Shown here piece by piece: positions 17,999 through 26,500 of a stretch of DNA of 64,000 nt. The notes under the pieces were generated by a model, which was given only the letters and a program-made list of their open reading frames with translations, did not search any database and was not told the DNA's origin. Position numbers and translations under genes: made by a program. The stretch spans positions 420,897 through 484,896 of the forward strand of contig JARACJ010000003.1 of assembly GCA_028767165.1 (NCBI GenBank), given 5' to 3'. The DNA comes from Proteobacteria bacterium DTSAM18. GTDB lineage: Bacteria; Myxococcota_A; UBA796; GCA-2862545. Numbering within the stretch: position 1 is the first letter of the stretch; every line of letters begins with the position of its first letter.

Positions 17999-20900
17999 TC
18001 ACCTCCTACGGCGCCGGCGGCCTGCCAGAAGCAGACCGAAGCCGAGCCAGCCTGCGGACACGGGTGCGGTCGAGCAACCTGCCGAGAGTCCGGTCTGGGT
18101 CACGCTGACGGCCGCAGGGTCTGCCCAGGGACTCGTCTTTCCGGTGCTGTCGACGGCCCGGGCAGACCACCAGAAGTCCTCATGGCCGGCGGGCAGCTCC
18201 AACCTGGCGCTCACGGCGCCCTCCCCGACGAGGCCTTCTCGAATCTCCAGGAGTTCGTCGAGACCGGAATCCGTGAAGAGGCCGATGGTCACCTCCACCT
18301 CGTCGCCATCGGGATCCACCGGCCGCGTCGCCACGAAGGTGGCCGGCTGCGAGCCTTCGAGGTCCTCACCTGCCGTGGGTGCCAGCAGTACGGGCGCCTC
18401 CGGCGGAAGATCCGGCCCTCCCACACGGAAGGACACGGCCTCCCAGGCACTGGCGACACCGCCCACATCCACCGCCTGAACGCGTGCGTGCCAGTCCTGC
18501 CGGTCACGCAACACCAGCCCCGCATCGGCCGGCGACCACGAGAGCCGGTCACCCTCTTCCACAGGGAGCACGACCTCCATCAGGTCCTCGCTGTCGAAGG
18601 ACACCTGCGAGTCCAGCTGCAGGACATGGACCACGGCGCTGCCTTCGGGATCCACGGCCGCCTGGAGCTCGATGATCGGCGTCGTACGAACCCCCGTGGC
18701 GCCATCCTCGGGTGACAGGAACGCATGCCCCGCTGGCGGCGCATCCACCGTGCTGAAGACGAAGTCCTCCCAGCGGGACCAGAGGCTGTCGTTTCCATGC
18801 TCGTCGAGGGCCCTGACCCGCCAGCTGTACATGACATCCTCCACCAGCGTCGTGGCGGGGGTCCAGCTGAGGAGGGGTCCCTCCTCCCCGGGGGACACGA
18901 AGGCGACGTCGACGATCGCGCCGTGATCATCGAGACACTCCACCTCATACGAGACGGCATCGCCGTCCGGATCCGACGAGATGGACCACTGCAGGGTCAG
19001 GCCGCCGGCTCCCGCGACAGCCCCCTCCACGGGGTATGCAGGCACCGGAGGCGTGGGCTCGGACTCCGTGGCGTTGACCTGGAAGAACCATGTGTCGCTC
19101 CAGTCCGTCGAGATGGACCCATCGGACGCACGAACGCGCCAGGCGAGCGACGCGTCCTCGTCCAGCTCCGACTCGGGGAGCCAGTGCGTCGCCCCCGGCA
19201 CGTCAGCCTCGGCCACTACCTGGAGAAGATCCTCGGACAGGATCTGGACCTCATAGGTCTGTTCCCGTCCGAGCGGGTGAGCCGTCGCCTCCCAGCGAAG
19301 CAGCGGCGTCAGGCTCGAGACCTCGGTGTCGTCCGAAGGCGCCACCAGCACCGGGATCGCAGGCCCCTCGTAGACGGTCGGATCCGTGCCTTCGAAGAGC
19401 TCCTCCGCGTTGGTCCGACCATCGGCGTCATCGTCCGCCGTCGGATCCAGATCGAGACCGAACCCATCCTCCCAGGAGTCGGGCAGTCCGTCAGCGTCCG
19501 CATCCTCGAACGACACCACCACGTTCCAGGCCTTGGTCCCGCTGCGGTCCAGCTGGTCGGTCACCCTCACGTGGAAGGTGGCAACACCCTGCACCGCCTG
19601 CACCTCGTCAGGTGTCCACGTGAGGGTTCCCCGCCAGGGGTCGACCACCGTGCCTTCCGGTCCGGACACGAGCTCATAGCGCAATGCGCCGCGGCCCCCG
19701 TCTGCCAGGAGCTGCACGTCGTAGGACTCTCCCTCCTGCACGTTCCACACCGTGGGCTGTTGGAGCGTCGGGGGCCCGGCATGGACCGTGACCACCGCCT
19801 CCGCCTCCGCCACATCGCCACCGTGATCGGCCGTCACACGGAGGATGTGCTGGCCGGGCTCCACTCCCTCCACGGTGATCGTGTCGCCGGTCCCCGTCAG
19901 CGAGAGCCCGTCCGACCACCAGGTGAAGGTCACGTTCGCGGCGTCGTACGCGCCTGCGGTCACCGTGACCTCCACGCTCGTGTCTTCGTCCAGGGTCAGC
20001 TCCTGCAGCCCTGTGATGGCGAAGGGTCCCGCCTGACCTGTGAGCCCATCTTCACCGCCATACCAGACATAGGCGCCCGACCGGTCGTCGGTGCCGGGAA
20101 TCCCCAGGGCCCCGATCACCAGGTCGGCGTAGCCGTCGCCATTGAGGTCCCCGGCATTGGCCAGGCTCGAAGGCCCATCGAAGGGCGTCAGCCACATCGG
20201 TGCCGACCATGACGGCGTGTCGTCCAGACCGGTTCCATCCGAGCCGTAGACCTTGACCGCTGGCTCGTCGATCCCATTGCCGGCGAGGGATGCGACGTCG
20301 GGATGTCCGTCGCCGTCCACGTCGGGCAGGGAGGCGATCGCCAGGCCGAGGCGCCCGGGTGCATCGTGGACGATCTCGTCATCCGCCACGCTGGAGACCG
20401 AGTCGCCTCCGTGGAAGAGCAGGATGCGGCCCACGACCACGCCGTCGTCTTCGTGGCCGGGTTCTCCGACGAGGAGGTCATCGATGCCATCTCCCGACAC
20501 GTCGCCGGGTGCCGCCAGGCTGGCACCGAAGGACGACTCGGCGGTGCCGATCTCCAGCGATGCCCAGGGCGTGGACTCCAGTCCCGTCGACGACCCGCGG
20601 TACAGGTGCACTCGGCCCTCGCCTGTCGGGGACTTCACGTCGGTGATCGCCACGTCGTCGTACCCGTCGCCATCCATGTCGCCCACGCCTAGGAGCCGGT
20701 TGCCGAACTCCGTGGCGCCCGACAAGTCCGGAATGGTGACCGAAGGCGTGGTCGGGATGCCCGCTGCGCTTCCCAGGTACAGGCGCACGTTCTGGTCGAC
20801 GTGGCTCACGATGACGTCGTCGTAGCCGTCCCCGTTGGTGTCGCCCGCCCCGGCCAGGACGCCGCCGAAGTTGTAGCTGTAGTACGTGGTGGGGCTCGGG

Positions 20901-23503
20901 ATGCCCGCCGACATCTGCTGGAACGCCAGCCCGGTGGAGGACCCGTGCACCATGTGGAACCGCCCGTAGCCTCCGATGGCCACGTCGCCGTACCCATCCC
21001 CATCCACGTCGCCTACCGGCACGGCATGTCCGGCGAAGGAGACCAGCCCGGATCCGACATCCGCCAGCTCGATCGTGGATTCCGGCACGCGGGACGGCCC
21101 TTGTCCGCGGCCTGGGTGGACCGACAGGAGCCCGAGCCCTCCAGGCAGGGAGATGTCCGGATCGGCCACGAGGAGATCGTCGAGTCCATCGCCATCCACG
21201 TCTCCCGCAGAGGCGACCACGCTGCCCGGGTTGGAGGCATCCCCACACCAATAGGTGTCCCCGCCCCACGGGCCTTCCGTCAGCACCTCACATGGCTGTG
21301 CCCGATCGGCCGCGTGTACGAGGTGGCCTTCGTCCTCCAGGCTCCCGGTGCCCAGGAGATCCTCCGCCGAATACACCCAGACCCTGTTGCCGCCCGCGAT
21401 GACATGCATCATGCCGTCGCCCACGACGTCGCCCGCCGCGGCCAGGAAGGCCCCCTGCCTGCCCTCCGGGACGTTCGACTCCGTCCGCCAGGTGGCGTCC
21501 AGTTCCAGTCCGTTCGCACTTCCACGGTAGACGAAGAGCGCCCCCTCGTTGACCTGACCGTTGTCGAACAGGGACGCACTCACCACCACATCATCGTACC
21601 CATCGTCGTCGAGATCTCCGAGCGCTTCCATCTGGGCACCGAATGCGCAGCCGAGCACGGTGCTGGCAGGATCGGGAGCCTGGTGGAGATCCCGCAGGAT
21701 GGTGGTCAACTCGAGACCACCGTCCCCCCATGAATAGACGCGCACCTCCTGCGCGCTCACGTAGTCGAAGTCGGCGCCAGACTCGCTGTAGGTGGCGGAG
21801 GACACCGACCGCTGGAGACTGCGAACCAGGAATTCGGGCTCCCCGTCACCATCGACGTCGCCGGCACGGGCCAACCGCTCGCCCAGACGCTTGTGGTGAG
21901 CCAGGCCCTCCAGGATCTCCTCCGCGGTGGCCTCCCCACCTGTCGCGTCCCCCAGGAACAGGTGCACGCGCCCGCGGTTCACGCCATTGTCGACCACGTC
22001 AGCCAGGTCGGTCGGTCCATACAACAGCTGTTCTGCGTCGGGGTCGTCGTAGTAGGGCTCTCCCACCACCACATCGTCATGACCGTCCCCGTCCAGATCC
22101 CCGACGATCTCCACCTGCATGCCGAATCGGCCCGTGAGGGCGGCATCGGTGGCGCTCCAGGTGCGGGCTGCCGTGCTGGACAGTCCCCCTGTACCCCCGA
22201 GGTACACCCGCACCTGTCCGCCCGCATCGAAAGGTGCTCCGACCACGAGGTCGTCGACGCCGTCTCCGTCGAGGTCGCCGTCCGTGGACATCGCCCTGCC
22301 GAACTCCCCACCACTGGCGGTACCCTCGAGGGTGACGTCCGGCGTGGAGGCCAGTCCGGTGGCGCTGCCCATGTACACACGCACCACACCGACCTCGATG
22401 CCCGACACGGACTCTTGGTAGGCCCCCACCGCGAGATCGGCGTACCCGTCTCCATCGAGGTCCCCTCCACCCGCCAGATCGTGACCGAACATGGTGCCCG
22501 CCTCGGTAGCCGTGAGGGTCAGATCGGGTTCGGCCGACAACCCCTCCTCGGACCCGTGGAAGATGAGCACACGGCCCTGGTCGAAGGTCAGGCTGTCGTC
22601 CCACAGCGGAAAGCCCACGACCACATCGTCGTGGCCATCTCCATTGACGTCGCCCGCCGAAGCCACACGAGCCACGCCGTGGTCCTCACCGACGTCTGCA
22701 AGGGCCGCATGGCTCCAGGTCCACGGCACCCACGTCGGGTCGATCCCCACCGGGAACCGGGCACCCGTGGCATCGGCCACCAGCACGAACCCATCGGCAC
22801 TCGCACGAGCAGTGACAGGCAAGGCGCGCCCCGTTGCATCCCACGCCTTCAGGTCGCTACCGAGGAGTCCCATGCCCTCCTGCCCGATCTGCAGGGCACC
22901 CTCCTCCACATGGACCGGCTCATGGGGTACCTCCACATGGATCCGCAGCTCGTCGGCATCCGGTGCACTGTGGATCGTCCAGCCCTGCCGGAGCCCTCGT
23001 GCGTCGGCATCCCACCAGGAGGTCACGTACCCCTGCTGCAGCGTCAGCCGTTCGGCGCAGCCTCCCGGAGGGGCGAGCTCGGCCGCCGTGCAGTCCTGGA
23101 CGCCCGGCGTTCCCCCGGTCAAGGTCACTCCGGAGACAGCCGCCGTCCGCATGGTCAGGGTGGGTGCCGTCTCCAGGGGCGTCCCCTGCACCCCGTTTCG
23201 TGGGGCCAGGCGCAGCTCCACCGAGCCGTCCTGCTTCCAGGTCAGACCGAGTCCGGCGTCCACGGCTGCCAGGTACGCGCGCCCGTCGCGCACCGTAGGT
23301 ACCAAGGCCGCCTCCCGCATCCCGGCGCTGACGGACTGCCACCAACCCGCGCCGACGTGGTCCTCCTCGACCGGGCTCGGAGGGCCAGCGGCCGTATCGC
23401 CAGGTGTCGCCAGCTCTCCATCATCCCGCGGCGACGCTTCCCACGTGACGCCGACCAACACCAGCAGGATGGACAGGCCCGTCAAGACTCGTACGTTCGT
23501 CAT
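17999..23503 (-). CDS. FG-GAP double-propeller / FN3 surface protein (paralogue 4)
   Basis: 1834 aa. Its ATG overlaps the stop of the upstream paralogue 5 (ATGA, 23503-23500) and GGAGGAG precedes it, so the two are translationally coupled and in one operon. The N-terminus is a signal-like hydrophobic segment (LTGLSILLVLVGV). The N-domain Cys pair is DC-x11-CAER; TSWWD...GLRQGWT is present. There are 14 FG-GAP units: 1-7 (about 281-705, unit 7 degenerate, GDVVGDGMMHV), a Cys pair at about 738 and 753, then 8-14 (about 769-1130). PKD-like (1201), Ig-like (1284), acidic linker (1351) and FN3-like modules (1378-1800) follow. The tail is AGCSTAPVSAGWLGFG...RRRRRR. It is more diverged from paralogues 1-3 than they are from each other at the 3' end, and no family A hairpin follows it. 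Confidence 0.88.
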   Translation of the reverse strand: MTNVRVLTGLSILLVLVGVTWEASPRDDGELATPGDTAAGPPSPVEEDHVGAGWWQSVSAGMREAALVPTVRDGRAYLAAVDAGLGLTWKQDGSVELRLAPRNGVQGTPLETAPTLTMRTAAVSGVTLTGGTPGVQDCTAAELAPPGGCAERLTLQQGYVTSWWDADARGLRQGWTIHSAPDADELRIHVEVPHEPVHVEEGALQIGQEGMGLLGSDLKAWDATGRALPVTARASADGFVLVADATGARFPVGIDPTWVPWTWSHAALADVGEDHGVARVASAGDVNGDGHDDVVVGFPLWDDSLTFDQGRVLIFHGSEEGLSAEPDLTLTATEAGTMFGHDLAGGGDLDGDGYADLAVGAYQESVSGIEVGVVRVYMGSATGLASTPDVTLEGTASGGEFGRAMSTDGDLDGDGVDDLVVGAPFDAGGQVRVYLGGTGGLSSTAARTWSATDAALTGRFGMQVEIVGDLDGDGHDDVVVGEPYYDDPDAEQLLYGPTDLADVVDNGVNRGRVHLFLGDATGGEATAEEILEGLAHHKRLGERLARAGDVDGDGEPEFLVRSLQRSVSSATYSESGADFDYVSAQEVRVYSWGDGGLELTTILRDLHQAPDPASTVLGCAFGAQMEALGDLDDDGYDDVVVSASLFDNGQVNEGALFVYRGSANGLELDATWRTESNVPEGRQGAFLAAAGDVVGDGMMHVIAGGNRVWVYSAEDLLGTGSLEDEGHLVHAADRAQPCEVLTEGPWGGDTYWCGDASNPGSVVASAGDVDGDGLDDLLVADPDISLPGGLGLLSVHPGRGQGPSRVPESTIELADVGSGLVSFAGHAVPVGDVDGDGYGDVAIGGYGRFHMVHGSSTGLAFQQMSAGIPSPTTYYSYNFGGVLAGAGDTNGDGYDDVIVSHVDQNVRLYLGSAAGIPTTPSVTIPDLSGATEFGNRLLGVGDMDGDGYDDVAITDVKSPTGEGRVHLYRGSSTGLESTPWASLEIGTAESSFGASLAAPGDVSGDGIDDLLVGEPGHEDDGVVVGRILLFHGGDSVSSVADDEIVHDAPGRLGLAIASLPDVDGDGHPDVASLAGNGIDEPAVKVYGSDGTGLDDTPSWSAPMWLTPFDGPSSLANAGDLNGDGYADLVIGALGIPGTDDRSGAYVWYGGEDGLTGQAGPFAITGLQELTLDEDTSVEVTVTAGAYDAANVTFTWWSDGLSLTGTGDTITVEGVEPGQHILRVTADHGGDVAEAEAVVTVHAGPPTLQQPTVWNVQEGESYDVQLLADGGRGALRYELVSGPEGTVVDPWRGTLTWTPDEVQAVQGVATFHVRVTDQLDRSGTKAWNVVVSFEDADADGLPDSWEDGFGLDLDPTADDDADGRTNAEELFEGTDPTVYEGPAIPVLVAPSDDTEVSSLTPLLRWEATAHPLGREQTYEVQILSEDLLQVVAEADVPGATHWLPESELDEDASLAWRVRASDGSISTDWSDTWFFQVNATESEPTPPVPAYPVEGAVAGAGGLTLQWSISSDPDGDAVSYEVECLDDHGAIVDVAFVSPGEEGPLLSWTPATTLVEDVMYSWRVRALDEHGNDSLWSRWEDFVFSTVDAPPAGHAFLSPEDGATGVRTTPIIELQAAVDPEGSAVVHVLQLDSQVSFDSEDLMEVVLPVEEGDRLSWSPADAGLVLRDRQDWHARVQAVDVGGVASAWEAVSFRVGGPDLPPEAPVLLAPTAGEDLEGSQPATFVATRPVDPDGDEVEVTIGLFTDSGLDELLEIREGLVGEGAVSARLELPAGHEDFWWSARAVDSTGKTSPWADPAAVSVTQTGLSAGCSTAPVSAGWLGFGLLLAGRRRRRR

Positions 23504-26500
23504 CGTCCACTCCTCCGGCGTCGGGCCCAGCCCATCAGCGTTGCCCCCAGGAACAGCCCCAGCGTGCCTCCCGGCCCCGTCTCACACCCTGCCGTCGCCG
23601 CGCGCGGTGTCACATCCAGCCGTCGTGGCGGCGACCAGGGGCTGGCCTTGCCCGTGGCGTCGGTCGCCTGGGCCGACCACCACAGCTCCGTGTGGCCCTC
23701 CGGGATCGGGAGCTCGGTGACCACGCCCCCATCGCCGGTGAGACCTTCCGACCACGCCACCGGATCGTCGGCCACGTCCGATGTGAACAGTCCGATCGCG
23801 ACCGTGACCGCATCGCCATCCGGATCGGTCGGCAGGTTCGTCACGAACCGGACGGTCTGGCCCGGCCACATGCTCTCCCCCTCGGCCGGCGCCAGGAGCG
23901 TCGGCGCACCGGGTGCCAGATCGGGCCCGCCCACGCGGAAGGCGCCGGTCACGAAGGCACTCGCGATGCCTCCGACGTCGACCGCCTGCGCTCGGACATA
24001 CCAGTCGGCCCGATCGCGAAGTTCGAGTCCCTGATCCGCAGGCGACCAGCGGATGGTCCCGTCCTCGGCCGGAGGGAGCGCGACCGACAGTGCGTCCGCC
24101 CCGTCAAAGGAAGGCAGCGTGTCCAGCTCGAGCACATGCTCGACATCCTCGCCTTCCGGATCGACAGCGGCACGAAGGAGGAAGGTGGGGTTCGTGGACA
24201 CGCCGGCGGCATCTTGCACAGGCTCGAGGAGCGCGAGACCTTGCGGTGCACCATCCTCCAGGCTGTAGCGGAACGCCTGGACATCCGACCATGCCGATGC
24301 CATGCCCTCCTCGTCGACGGCCCGGATCTGCCACTGGTAGACGTGATCCTCGACCAAGGTCGTAGAAGGAGACCACACCTCGGCTGCCTCGTTCGTGGCG
24401 ACCTCCACCAGGGCGCCGTCCTCCTCCATCAACCGGATGTCGTAGGCCAGTGCGTCCTCGTCGGGGTCGAAGGAAGGTGTCCACTGCAGGACGGCCGGAT
24501 CTTCAGCCGCCACGCCGTCGTGCGGCGGATGGATCTGCACCGGCGTGTCCGGCGGCGACGAGAGGGCGTTGACCCGCAGGGAGGAGGCATCCGACCAGGG
24601 TGAAGACGCCCAGCCATCGTGGGCCCTCACCTGCCACCATCCCCAGTCATCCTCCACCAGGGACGGGTCGACCGACCAGGTGGAGCTCGTCAGGCCCGAC
24701 ACGGAGGCCACGAGGTTCGTGAGCGCCTCATCGTCATAGACCTGCACATCGAAGGTCTGCGCGTACGCCAACGGATGTTCGGACGGCGTCCACGCGAGCA
24801 CCGGATTCAGGGTGGCCACCTCTTCGCCTTCTGCGGGCCAGACCGGTGTGGGGGTGGACGGTCCCTCCCACGTGCTCGGGTCGGAGCCGTCGGCCAGCTC
24901 CTGGGCATTGGTGCGGCCGTCGAGATCATCGTCGAGCGCCGCATCGTCGACGAGGGGATCCAGGCCGTACTCCTCCTCCCATCCGTCCGGCAGGCCATCT
25001 CCGTCGGTGTCGGTCGTCCCGCCGTCCACGACGAGCACATGCGTCCACGACGCGGACACGCCCGTCTCGTCGGTCGCCGAGACCTCCAGCACCCAGGGGC
25101 TCACCATGGCTTCGGCCCAGCTCGGGGTCCACGTCAGTGCGCCGGTCTGGGGATCGATGGAAGCGCCGCCCGGTCCCTGCTCCAGCGTGTAGACGTAGTC
25201 GACGCCATCAGGCCCCTCCGCGGTGATCTGGGCGGTGTACTCCACGCCCACGTCGGCGGTCAGTGCGGCGTCGGCAGACAGCGCCGGCGGAGGGTTGAAG
25301 ACGACGATCTCCACAGTGCGCGAGGAGAGCTCCCCCTCGTCCGTGGACGCCGTGAGCGTCACCTCATGGACGCCCGCTTCGATGGCCTGCAGCGACGCCG
25401 TGTGATCCAGGGTGGTGCCTCCCATCGTGCCCAGATCCCAGGTGAACGTCACGTCGGCGGACTCGTAGCCGTACACCCACACCGACATGTCGTAGGCGTT
25501 GCCGTTCTCCAGCACGAGATCGGACATCCCGAGGATCACGCCCGGCGTGGGTGCCCCCTGAAGACCACTCGGTCCACCGAACCACAGGTAGGCCCCGGAC
25601 TCGTCGTCACTGCCAGGAATGCCGCTCACGCCGACGACCAGGTCCTCGTAACCATCACCGTTGATGTCCCCAGCCGCATCGAGCGTGGTGGCGTGGTCGA
25701 AGGGAAGCACCCACGGCGGAGAGGACCAGACGGCCGTGGTGTCCAGCTGGCTGCCATCTCCCTCGAACGCGGCGACCCGGTGCCCGAGTCGACCGGCGCC
25801 CGTGAGCGCCACCACCTCTGGATGACCATCACCGTCCGCATCCTGCAACACCGTGAGTCCACCGCCGAGCGCGCCCGACTCGCCCCTTGGCAACAGCTGA
25901 TCCGCGGTGGCATCCATCGAAGAGCCACCTTCGAACAGCAGCAGTCGCCCCTGGGGTTGTCCAGCCACCTCATGACCGGGCTCACCCACCACGATGTCGT
26001 CGTATCCATCACCATCGAGGTCGCCGACCCCCACGACGGCTTCGCCCAGTCGGCCGTCGGAGGCCGTACCGGAGATCGTCAACCATTCAGAAGAGGCAAG
26101 TCCGCCGCTCGTGCCGCGGTACACGAGCACGCGCCCCTTGCCCCCATCATGGTCGGGATCGGACACCGCCACGTCCGGGTGGCCGTCGCCGTCCAGATCC
26201 CCGACACCCGTGACGAACGAGCCGAACTCGACGGAGCTTGCCGGCGCCGGAATCGTCACGTCCGGGTCCACGGATAGACCGGTCGGGCCGCCGAGGTAGA
26301 CGAACAGCCCCTGAGAGGAACCACTGCCTGGCGCAGCCACGATCACGTCGGCGTAGCCGTCCTGGTCCAGATCACCGGCACCCGACACGACCTGGCCGAA
26401 GGTGTACGCGGCCGGCGTGATCGTGCCCGGTGTCAGATCGAATGCATCGTCCGCGTCGAGGCCATCGGCTCCTCCAGAAAGCAGGATGGCGGCTCCCGAA